From: Azorinus chamasolen
Taxonomy: Eukaryota; Mollusca; Bivalvia; Cardiida; Solecurtidae
Length of the DNA: 64,000 bases
Reading direction: 5' to 3'
Assembly: GCA_963576725.1 (NCBI GenBank)
Contig: OY755241.1
Coordinates: 54,932,484 to 54,996,483 of the forward strand
Below, piece by piece: positions 23,010 to 35,700 of the stretch. A program made the translations under genes and the position numbers. Within the stretch, counting starts at the first letter, position 1. Every line of letters starts with the position of its first letter. The notes below the pieces were generated by a model. The model was given only the letters and a program-made list of their open reading frames with translations, did no database searches and was not told where the DNA came from.

Positions 23010-23792
23010 TGCTTTTGTTCCTCATGCATTATCACTTTTGTCAAGTAGTCACTGTCTCCATTGCTTGTGTCTGTTGCTTGAATAGTCTGCAATACATTTT
23101 CTGTTAAGTACTTGTTTTCAGGCAAAGCTGAAGCATCCACTGAAGTATTTGCAATTGATGGAAGAATGTACTCATCACTGCCAACTGGCATGAGGGAGTC
23201 ACTGCCAACTGTGTTGTGACTACGCAGATTTACTGGCATAAGGTACTCTTCTTCTGATTTGCCATCCACCCCTCCACGCATGCACATATATCCAGTCCTA
23301 TTTTCATTTTCAAGTTTATAAACTGGACTCAGATAAGGTTCATCAGACTCTTGCTTGCTACCCGAGTTAAGTATGTTCAAGTTTAAAGGCATGTCGGGTA
23401 ATGGGCGCTGTTTACCTTTCACTTTCTTTTTCTCAATGCGAGTGCTTATGGATAGATGCTGGTCATTCTCTGGTCGTACTAAATAGTTTGCATTGCTGAA
23501 GGCACTATTTTCTGACTTGTTCAGGCAGTCAACTGATCTTTCATCCATATCTCCGGGTGTGTTATAGTGGCCCTTGTATCCTGGCATGTTATAGGGGTCT
23601 GTATCTCCTGGCATGTTATAGTGGTCCACATCTGGTGTGTTATAGTGGTCCACATCTGGTGTGTTGTAGTGGTCTAGTGCAGTGTCTTCTATGTCTGCAT
23701 ACTCACTGCTGTTTCGTGATATTTCATTTGCCGAGATATCTGTGATTGCATGTCCATTATCCATCCCAGTGTAATTGTCTTTATCCTGACTT
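23006..23792 (-). CDS. Exon 22: cytoplasmic tail with YxxP docking array, stop
   Basis: 787 nt: one junction base, 261 codons and TAA. Acceptor TTTTACAG in phase 2, fixed by exon 21. There is no kinase, PTP or death domain. Tyrosine motifs in order: YTGM, YADI, five tandem YN(T/M)P units in 8-9 residue repeats (DHYNTPDV type), YLVR, YLSP, YMCM, YLMP, YILP, YLTE, YLTK. YxxP is the Crk/CrkL SH2 consensus and YxxM the PI3K p85 consensus. A basic stretch before RPLPDMP resembles an SH3 ligand. The TAA stop overlaps the TTAA end of a foldback element, so the present 3' UTR starts inside it. Confidence 0.85.
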
Positions 23793-26700
23793 CTGTAAAA
23801 TGAAATATTCTTATCCTTCAGTGTACAGCAAAGCAACAGATAAGGATGCATACTCAAACACAAAAATTGTCATTTCTCCACCAAACCCAGTGTTGTGACC
23901 ACTCTTTAGAATCGTCAAGAAGAGACGATTTATAAAGAGTGGTCACAACACAGATCGAGATGATTCTAAAGAGTGGTCACAACACAGGGTTTGGTGGAGA
24001 ACCTGAGTTGCTCGGTGGTGAAATAAAGAAGTTATTCTTGAAAATGTTTTAATTTACACATCTTATAATCTGGACCGCTGGTATACAGCATTAACAGTAT
24101 CCATGCTCAAGTTTTTGATTGGTTAGATTTGAGCCTTTGGCTCAAATCTGACCAATCAAAAGCTTGAGAACAAACTCAGACTCAACTAAAAAGCTTTATA
24201 AGCATGGACCCTGATAAGATGCAAAGTAACATTATCATAGTGGTCAGGATTATTACTGATCAAAATCCAAGCTTTTTGTTACTAGGTCAAGTGTTTCTGA
24301 AGAGACTAAGCTAACTTAACCCATTCCCGCATATTGACGCCTTTTGACGCCTCTGTACGAGTCACTTTATGAAACCATTGTGATAAATAGAGCATTTGCT
24401 CCTATAGGAGCAAATGCTCTATTTATCACAATGGTTTCAAACTACAAAATTCTAAAATATTCCTTTTCTCTAGTTAATGCTCCTTTTCGGTAGATTCATT
24501 CAAAGTGGTTGAATCTAAAAATAGCCTAATAGAGAATGGGTTAATACTCTTTTAAAATGAAGCATATGAAAATTTCAGCCGGCAAATTTTTTTAACAGCA
24601 AGAAAATTGGGGAGAAAAAATAAGTGACTACATTTGAGAAGTGGTTTATCTACGAGGCTGTGGCCTTATACTAGGTGTGTCATGAGAAAAGGTATCTACA
24701 AGGTTTTGGCCTTATATAATCTGTGTCACAAGAAAAGGTATCTACAAATTAATGTTAATAATTGTATCATGCAGAAACAAATCTCCCCAAATTCAAATTT
24801 GCTGCAAATTGGAGAATGAATGCCAAATTGCTTGCTACTCCAAGTCTCATCTTGATCCAAGCTGTTTACAAAAGCTAGTCAGGGTCCATGCTTTTGATTG
24901 GTCAGATTTGAGTTCTCAAGCTTTTGATTGGTGAGATTTGACCAATGACCAATCAAAAACTTGAGAACGAACTCAGACTCAACTAAAAAGTTTTATAAGC
25001 ATGTATACAGGTTGCGCTTGTATAATCACATAATCTTGTAACATTGCCCTTCTATTGTTCTACTAGCATCACTGAAGCATGAGTTCTGCACATGTTTTTG
25101 ATTCAAAGGTCCAGATAAGATGCATAAATTTGAAACATTTTCAAGAATAATGTCTTTATTTCTCCACCAAACCTTATGTTATGACCACTGTATAGAATCC
25201 TCTCAAATAGTGGTCATAACATAGGGTTTGGTGGAGAAATGACGATTTTAATATTTGAGTATGCACTATTGCTCTGTTGATGAGCAAATGCTCTATTTAT
25301 CACAATGGTTTAAAACTACAAAATTCTAACATTTTCCTTTTCTCTAGTTAATTGCTCCTTTTCGGTAGATTTATTCAAAGTGGATGGATCTAAAAATAGC
25401 CCATGGAGGGTTAAAACTGTTTGTAATGGTTATCATGAATTCTCCACAAAGTGCTGAAAATTAATCTTTTTGAAATACTTACGGACATTTTCGTCGGCAA
25501 ATGAGCACCATGGCTACAGATATCATTATGGCCACACCAACTACTGCCACTCCTGTGTATATGTATATGCCAACATCGTCTGAAATAATGTTGAAAAGTA
25601 TGTTCAGATATACATATAACGGATACTGGGAGTAAATTCATGACATTCTTTTTACCTCATGAATAATTATGTTAGAAAAAAATGACATCATGAATATTGG
25701 CTGGTTTTTTACAATGGCATATGGACACGGGACATTTTGATTATGTCAAAAACTTACTATCAGGTTCAACTATTCCATTTATACTAAGCAAACAGCAGAC
25801 TGATCAGATGGGTCCACTGTGTTTCCAAAGAAAACACTGCGTTCACATTCTATTATAAATAAAACAAGATGTGTTTGTGAAACACTATACGCCGATATGA
25901 CATTTGACCTTGATGTATGACCTTTACCTTAATAAGTCAACACCTAAAAACGTTTGCCTCCAAAAGTTGCACAATTGCATGCAAAGTTTGAAGAAATTGT
26001 CATGCAAAGTTTGAAGGAATTGTATGTTGAATGGAGACAAAGTTGTTGCCAATATAAATTTGACCCATAATTTGACCTTTGACCTTGATGTTATGTATGA
26101 CCTTGACCTTAATAAGTCACCTTTAAAAATGTTCACCTCCATAATTTGCTCATGCATGCCAAGTTTTAAGGAATTTATATTGAATGATGACAAAATTATC
26201 GCCAATCTAACTTAAACTCGTAATTTTACTTTTTACCTTGATGTATGACCTTGACCTTAATAGGTCATTTATAAGTTATAAAATTATTGCCAACATTAAA
26301 GTTGGAGACAAAGCAACTAACAAACCATTATTTTTTTTTGTTACAGACAGAGAGGGTAAAAACAATATGCTCTCCCCCCCCCCTCCCCCTTGATAAGAGG
26401 GGGGGGGGGCATAAAAATAGCTAATAAATATTCAGTATGTTATTCTTACTTATATATTAATCAGATAAAGAGTGATGAACCACTGATTTACAATATGTGT
26501 ACATGTATGCAGAAAATGATACAAATGCTAAAGATCCTCTTTGTACTGTGTCCAATATATGCCTCTGTGGCATTTAATGCTTTAATTAGAAACAGAGTAG
26601 GCACAGATCAGATGGCTCCTGTAGAAGATGTCTGGTCAGGATCTGATCTACTTGCTTATGGAAAAACAGATTTGATTGTAGTTCCTGCCAGTGCAAAACT

Positions 26701-29700
26701 TTCCCATATTCATATGCCATTATAATGATCAAGTTAATACATATTCATGAATTCTGGTATAAATATTCATGAGGTAAAGGGAAAAGGCAGCCAATGAGAC
26801 TAAAGATCCTCTATGTACTGTTTGCAATGTTAGCCTGATTCCTAGTGACAAGGCTTGTGAATATATCGAGGGCTTGGTGCAAAACTATTGTAACTCCTTC
26901 ACTTTGTGAAGGAGTTACAGTAGTTTTGCACCAAGCCCTCGATATATAACCAGTTGCAGTATATTATTTCAAAGATACATGTATGCCAAACCTTAGATGA
27001 AAGGGTGGTTTGCAAATAATTGTGCCCCTCCCCTCCCCTTCCCACACTATGACACCTTTCTCTCTCTGTTGTTTTTTCTTTCCTCTCCACTCTCTTATCT
27101 ACGCAGCTCTACCCTTCATATTAATGCCTTTTCACACATATAAGACTACTCTTATAGGATCTGTCTGATCTGGGTCTGCTCTGTTTACTTATGGTATAAT
27201 ATAGATCTGATGCTTATGGTACAATACAGTTTCTGCCAAAACATTCCGTGTACATAAGGCCATTATAAAATTTCAGCTAATATTGATACAGTTTCTGCCT
27301 AAAGCCAAAACATTCTGTCATTACAACAAGAGCACCGCAAGCGGGTGCCAACGCTTATCTGTTATCAATTTGTAATGTGTGGATAGGTCTTGTAAAGATG
27401 AACATGCATACCAAAAATGAAGGTTGTAAATGAAAAATTGAAGAAGTTATGGTCAATATTAAGATTTCGGACGACGACAACGCGGACACCGGAGTTACGA
27501 CAATAGCATGTGATTTCTTCGAAACAGACGAGCTAAAAAATCAGCTAATAAATAAACAAGATGATATTATTTCTTTCATGAATACTGAACAGGGAAAGGG
27601 TTAAAGCCTTTTTACCTTTGCTTGTAGTTCCTCCTTCAGTTGTAACTTCAGCTGTGTTAGTTCTCCCAGATTCTGCAAAGATTAAGCAAAAAATAAATAA
27701 TTACAGATAATATCATAAATATATGCTATTATATATATAATAAACATAGAGCTGATAAATATTTATGATATCATAATTTCTTATATATGTATAGATACTC
27801 ATGAGGGAAAGGGTTAAACTACACCAATTCTCAAAGTAACATTTCCTTTCAATTCCTTCTATTCCAACACTGAATTGTCAAATGGATAACAGTAAAACCT
27901 CTCTATAACGGCCACTAAATTACAACAAGTATTTTGTGTTAAAGGCAGGTGGCTGCTTAAAGCAAGGTGAAAGTAAAACAGAACGCTCCTATAGGAGTGT
28001 TCTCTTACTTTCACCTTGCTTTAAGCAGCTACCTGCCCTAAATGCCAACTAATTAACACAATTTAGTGGCGATTATAGAGAGGTTTTACTATATTCCAAA
28101 ATTCAAACAGGTCAAGTTTACTGCGATGTAGTGGTAGAATAATTACAACTGATTCTCTGTTTGATACTATATTTCTTGATATTAGAAACGTATATCAGAA
28201 CTGGCAGCCAGTCTATCTTAGATAGATTTTAGATCCATATAATTTATGATATACAAGTTAGTGAACCTTGAAATTTCATCCACTGTATAACTGACATTTA
28301 CCTAGAGGTTTGTTTTTGTCACAAAAATGGATGTCTCCCCATTCATCCTCTTCCATTACACAAGTGTAATGTCTTTATAGATACGCAAGATTTATTGCCC
28401 TTGATAATTTCAAATTACATGGTGTCACAAGTATCTCTGAAACTACTTGGGCTAGAGCCACCAAATTTTACAGGAATGTTCACCAGCACGAGTTGTTGTT
28501 TCAGAGATACGTGCAAAACCATGTAATTCTAAGTTATCAAGGGCAATAACTCCAAATTTATCCATGGGAGACAATTAAAATGTACAACAACTCATGCTGG
28601 TCAACACTCCTGTGAAGTTTGGTGACTCTAGCCCAAGCGGTTTCAGAGATATGTGCAACACAAACTTTGTCTAAATTAAATTTGCCTTCTGATTCATTTA
28701 AAATTTTGAGAAATTATTGCCCGAGTATCAAACAACTTGGACTCAGATGAGATGCCAAGTTAATGGGCATCATATCTGGATGTAAGTTGATTGCAAATGC
28801 CAGTCTGCATGGTCACACTAAGTGGGATAAGAGTTAACCCTTTTTTTCACATTAATGCCTTTTCACGTTTTTGCAAACAGAGTAGACCCAGATCAGATGA
28901 CTCCTATAGGGCCTGCTCTGTTTGGTTATGGTACAATATAGATCTGATTCTACAGTAACTGTTTCTGTCTGAGCCAAACCATCCTGTGTACATAGGCTAT
29001 CATCTGATAAATATTCATGATATCATTATTCCTTACATGAGTATTGAACAGGCAAAGAGTTAATTCAATAACATGTTACTCACATAGTAAGAAGTACAAC
29101 ATGTCACAAACACACAAGATGCCTGCGATGTTCTCACCTGAAGTACTGGAGCTAGCTGTTGTAGTGTATTTGCCTGTCGTTCTTCCTGTCAGAACTGAAA
29201 AAAAAATGAGTTGTGTCACCCCAAAACCTGCCTTTTTAACCCTTTGCTCCATAAATACGCCTTTCTACAGCTCTGTATAAGTCACCTGTTGAAACGATTG
29301 TGATAAATAGAGCATATGCTCCTATAGGACCCGTACCTCCTCTCCACCTAGCGGATACTGCGGCTGCATGATTGCGCCATATATCAGCAGTGCTCAATAT
29401 TGTAGGTGAATGACTCGATGACCAGGGGAGTAAATGTATAGTCGGCTGAGCAGTCCTTCGGATGAAAGTAAACTAACTTTAGGTACTTTTTTTTTCTAAA
29501 GTCATACAGCAAACTTACCCAAACAGTCTGCTGGGCCTTGGGAGCCACTTGTCACTGTTGTGTATTGATAGGAACATTGGAGGCACTGCAATTGGCTATC
29601 CTCTGGTTGGTAGCTACCCTTTCCACAGAAACTACACACGCTGCCGTTTAGGAAAGTCCCGGCCGGGCATGCACCTGTGAACAAAATATTCAAGTTGATA

Positions 29701-32700
29701 AATACTTGATTTCATATTACTGACAAAATTAATAAAATGCTAAGAGCAGTACGTAAAACACCTCCAAACCCGAATTCTAGGTATGAAAGAAGAATTTAGA
29801 CGGGTGGCTGCATGCTTAATGCAGGGTGAAAGAGGAGCTTTCTCCTAGAAGAGCTTCTGCATAACTGTCACCCTGCATTAAGCTGCCACTTGTCTCCTAA
29901 TATTGATATTAAATTTGATGTCCGGTTTAGACTGATCGAGTTAACTTTGAGCTCATGCAGCAAAATTATGATAAGCTAGGCAAATGTTTTGATTCCATAT
30001 GATCGAGGTACAGAAAACCACACATTTCAAAACATTTTGACTGTATTTCTCAAGAGAAAGGGAAGACAACATCAAGACATTTACCAAGTAACACATTCGA
30101 CGACAACAATTACTAGCAAGCAAAATGTTAACCCTTTACGTGATGAATATGCATGCAAGAAGTATTACAGTGCTCCCTCTCTACAGTGACACCCTTTGGG
30201 ATACGAAGATTTATGTGTTGTTCAGAGGGAGTTGTTATAGGGAGGGAAAATCAAACATAATTAGCTTGTTTGCAGATCCCCAGATAAGGTTATTTCGAGA
30301 ACTAAAACCGTTATGCCTCTATCAAACCCTATGTTGTGACCACTCTTTGTGACGATTCTAAAGAGTGGTCACAACATAGGGTTTGATGGAGGCATAAAGA
30401 AAATACGATGGACGAAAGTTGTTTCTGGAGCCTTGTTGTTTCTGAAACAGTGACATGCGTTGTTGTAAGGAGGGAATCGTTATTGGGAGGGTCGTTGTAG
30501 GGAGGGAGCACTGTAATTGATATCATGAATATTTATTGGCTGATTTTATAACTGCATACAACCATAATAAAGTTTTTCCCTAGCTGACAAGCACTGTAGA
30601 TATACTGATCTCTGATCTGGGTCTACTCTGTTTGAAAAGACAATTAAAATGATTTAGAACTTATCCGTGATTCAATTTTCAAAGTACATGTACATTCTTA
30701 GTGCATCTCGTTTTTCTGAAAGAATAACAAGATGTGTTTGTCAGAAACCGGCTATACCCCCAATATTGGTTTCGAACTTGATGTATGACCTTTACTTTAA
30801 TATTTAGTCACTCCTTAAAATGTTTGCCTCCATATAGGTTTCTAGCAATCGGTAATTACTCTATCATACATATGTAAAGAGTTTTTACACTTTGAAACAT
30901 TGAATGACTAGCAAATGGCTTCAGCATGCAGTGCTCTCCCTTCCTTCATAGCTTGGATTATAAAGAGGTGTCTCATCTGGATCCAAACTGTGAGCAAAGG
31001 TATTCATGTATTTGTCAACTAAAAGGTATTATTGCTAAAGTTTTGCATTAACCCATTACCTCCTAGGCTATATTCAGACCCAACCTCTTTGAATAAATTT
31101 ACAGAAAAGGAGTATTTTCTAGAGAAAAGGAAAATTTTAGAATTGTGTAGTTTTGAAACCAGTAATTGTGATCAAAAGACCATTTGCTCCTAAATTTCTC
31201 CTCTAAACCCCGTGTTGTGACCACATTTTAGAATAATTATTATCATTATCACAAAAAAGACAATTCTGAAGAGTGGTCATAAAATAAGTTTTTTTTGAGA
31301 AATAAAGGAACAATACTTAAAAATGTTATAACGCATCTTATTTGGGCCTCTCTAAAAGTTATACCACAGAAACACTGGGAAGATCCTTGTCCTTGGCTAC
31401 AGCTAACAGTTCCATGTGCTGGAAGAGTCATAGGTTCTGCTGCATAAACAATTCCATCCATTGTTACATCCAAGATTGCATCTGCCGAATCATTAATCAA
31501 AGCTGCGGTTGATTCCAAAAATGAAGAACTATTCATTACCTCTTGAAGACCTCTGCTGACTATGAAAGTAAAAGAGGAAAAGATGACATAACTATTCCCC
31601 AGGTGAATATGTATGAAGTAATGACATCAATAATATTGATAAGATAAATCTTTATCATGGAATATTGACATGATAAGATTGTTTTACTTATAATGACTGA
31701 AACTTTACAATCAGGTCTATATATTATTTCATAAGTAAACATGACTCTACTCTAATCAGATAGCTCTTACAGGGGCTGTTTGATCCGGGTCTACTCTGCA
31801 AAGGTTTCTCTTTCAGGTAAAGGGTGAAACGTCATCAACTGACTAATGGAGAAATGGACAGGTCACTTAAATAACCCTTTACTCCATACACATGCCTTTT
31901 TACACCTTTGCAAACAGATTAGACCCAGATCAGACGGCTCACGGAGGAGCTGTCTAATTAGGATCTGCTCTGTTTGCTTATAAAATAATACAGATTTGAT
32001 TCTACAGTTTCTGCCTTGGTCAAAAAGCATAATCATAGTGAGTTGTACATGCAGTGTCTCCCCTTTTAAGGTCTGTCGTTCAGCGGGGGCATTCATGTTT
32101 TATGGACACATTTTCTTTTATGTTCTAATGAACACGTAATTCATTTGGCCATCTCATAAACTGTAGAATCAGATCTTTTTTATTCCATAATCAAACAGTA
32201 GACCCAGATCAGAAAGCTGTTTGATCTGGGTCTACTCTGTTTGCAAAGACGTCAAAAGGCTTACCTACCGTATGTAATAAACTGGGTTAATGACATCATG
32301 AATTATTTATTTGCCTATGGAATACTTAGAACTATCACTAAAGGTGATGAATACCCCCTTGATTACAAATCCAACCCAAACAAGATTTTGCAGCATTTCA
32401 CCAGATTTTTCCAATTTCAAGGTCAAGGTCAAGGTCAGAGACCTGAAATTTGTGTCTTGCACATCTACTACTCCTGATTAACATTTATGCCAAGTATCAA
32501 GTGAATCAGGTTGAAACTGAAGGAGGAGTTCGCCATACAAAAGATTTTGCAGACGGATCACAAATTTCAAGGACAGAGGTCAGGGTCAAAAGTCACAGAG
32601 ACCTGAAATTTGTGTCTTGCACATCAACTACTCCTGATTAACATTCATGCTATCAAGTGAATCTGGTTAAAACTGAAGCAGTTCACTGCACAAGATTTTG

Positions 32701-35700
32701 CAGAAACATAATCAATTTGAAGGCCAGAGGTCAAGGTCAAAGAAACCTGAAATTTGTGTCTTGCACATCCATTACTCCTGATTAATATTTATGCAAAGTA
32801 TGAAGTGAATCAGGTTGAAATTGAAGGAGGAGTCAATTGCTGGTTTTATTGAGTCTGCTCATGAGCAGGTATTAAAAGTGCAACACTATTCACGCCCCCA
32901 TGTTCCGGCTTAAGCAGTATTCAATTTTCAAAACTAATAACATCGAAACTAACTAGAATTGTTTTTGATACAGAAACTGATGTCTCCCCCACCATGTAAT
33001 GGAACAAGAATAAGATATGCACAACTATGCATGGTTCTGATCAATCCTATGAAGTTTCATGAAAATCCAATCTGAGGTCAAATTGGAGAAACTGCACGGA
33101 CAAATTAAAATCAGACAGACAGAAGGACAGACGCTGACCACAAAAACAATATGTCTCCCAAGTATGCTAGGGCAGACAATGATCCGAAAGGATCAGAAAA
33201 TGTTACAACATTGAGAATAAAATACAAAAGAAGAAGTAAATTTAAACCTACCTGTTCCATTTAGAAGGTACTGCTTATAGTTGATCATTTCAGTGCTGGA
33301 CAATGAAGCCTCAATATAGAGTTCAACAGTGGAAAATATGGTTTGCAATTGCCCATAAACAGCATTTACTTGCATTGTACATAGGCTGTTGCCATGGCAA
33401 TCTGTTTGAGGCAACTGAGTTTTCAAAGCATCCAAAAACTTTTGTTCATCTGCATTGGACACACTAGGTACATATTTTACAGACGTTGTCAGTGACATTG
33501 ATTGTGGAACAATAGGTTCTGCAAAAGAAACTGAATCTGAGAAGTGTCATCATTATAAATACATGTATCATTATTACCTTCAATATTCCCAACGTCCACC
33601 AATTTGTAACTATATTAAAATCATCAAAGTACTAGTCATGATATCATTATTTCTTACATGAATATTCATCAGATAATGGGTTTAAAAAAAAGATATGGAA
33701 GAAAAAAAAATACTTTTGGATATTGAAGCAGCTGAATGCATTCTGCATACATTTAATATTTAGGCTACCCTAGTAACCTTTAGTAGATGAAGAGACAAAC
33801 TTAGGCAAATAGTGCAGACCCTGATCAAATAGCTCCTGAAGAAGCCATCTGATCAGAATCTCCTCTACTTGCTACTGAGCCAGTTTGTAACCCTTTCACT
33901 GTTCAATATTCACGTAATGACAACAGGAATATTTGTTCAATATCCAAAAGTATTTTTTTTCTTCCTTAACTTTTTTAACCATTTATCTGATGAATATTCA
34001 TGTAAGAAATAATGATATCATGAATAGTACTTCGATGATTTTAATAAGAAAGTTTAGAATGATACATGTATTTATATTAATCCTTATATGGCAAAGAAAT
34101 CTCCAACTGAGAGATTTAACCAGATCTAGGTCGAGATCTACTCTAGTTTGCAAAGATCTCAACGGGTGTCTCTATAAGGTAAAGTGGTAACCCTTTATTC
34201 CATAAATACACCTTTCTATGCCTTTGCAAACAGAGTAGACCCAGATCAGACAGCTCCTATAGGAGCCATCTGATCAGGGTCTGCTCTTTGCTTTGTAAAC
34301 GTGAATAGATCTGATTCTTAAGATCCTGCCTGGCATAAATTCCCTCTGTCAATAAGCCATTTTTAAAATGTATCTAATCAGTATTTATGATGTCATTATT
34401 TCTTACATAAATATATTCATGGAGTACAATGTAAACGGTTAACCATTTCCTCCATAAATACACCTCTGTAAAATCACTTTGTGAAACCATTGTGATAAAT
34501 AGAGCATTTGCTCCTATAGGAGCAAATGCTCTATTTATTACAATGGTTTCAAACTACAAAATTCTAAAAGTTTCCTTTTCTTAGACTAGTTTATACTCCT
34601 TTTCGGTAGATTTATTCAAAGAGGTTGTATCTAAAAATAGCTTATGAGGTAATGGGTTAAGGTACTTTATGTCCAAGCTAATAAATCCTTCCCATTCACC
34701 TTTGCAGACTGGTACATTCTGCATAGGGAGCCATCTGTAGCCTGTAACCATTCCACATCTGAACCTGTAACTCGACAGGTTGTCTGGGAAAATATATCCA
34801 TCTTGACATTCTACTCTACAATGGAGTCCGTCACCAGTGTCTGCTGAACATTGAACATCTTCTCTAGCATCTAACACTGAGTCTGGACACTCTAAACAGA
34901 ACAAAAAACAAAGCAACAGATAAAGGTGCATACTCAAATACTAAAATCGTTACTTACTAATATTTCTCTACCAAATCCTATGTTGTGACCAATCTTTAGA
35001 ATCGTCTCTTTGAGACGATTCTAAAGATTGGTCACAACGTAGGGTTTGGTGGAGAAATTAAAGGTTTTAAAAAATGTTTTAATTTATGTATCTTATCTGG
35101 GCCTCATAAAAATATGGATAACTTAACCCTTTACTAAATAGACACTTTCTGATGCCTTTGCAAACCGAGTAGATTTAGATTAGATTTTTCCTGCATGAGC
35201 TGTCTCACCAGAGTCTGCTCTGTTTGCTTATGGAATAATTCAGATCTGATTTTACAGTTTCTGCCATGTCAGATCCAAACACTCCTGTGTTTATATGCCA
35301 ATATAAGTTTTAAACCGTTTATTCCATATGAATATTTATGTAAGAAATAATAACATCATGAATGTACACAATCAATTGAGAAACTAATAAACCGAGAGTC
35401 AAACAGCTTGGATCCTGCTGAGATGATGAATTGTGCAGTGTCTCATCTGGATCCAAGCTATAATAGCATTTGCAAATGCAAATTAATCCATTCCTCCATA
35501 GGCCATTTTTAGACCCAATCTCTTTGAATGAATCTACCCAAAAGGAGCATTTACTAGAGAAAAGTAAAATTTTAGTATTTTGTAGTTTGAAACCATTGTG
35601 ATTAATAGAGCATTTGGTCCTATTATTATAAGGAGCAAATGCTCTATCATAATGGTTCCAAGAGGCGTAGAAAGGCATATTAATGGTGGAAGGGTTAAAG

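Noticed and set aside
23793..23863. Upstream extension of the exon 22 frame starting at a Met
   Set aside because: It reads through the acceptor into the intron; the phase-2 junction with the TM exon fixes the start at 23792.
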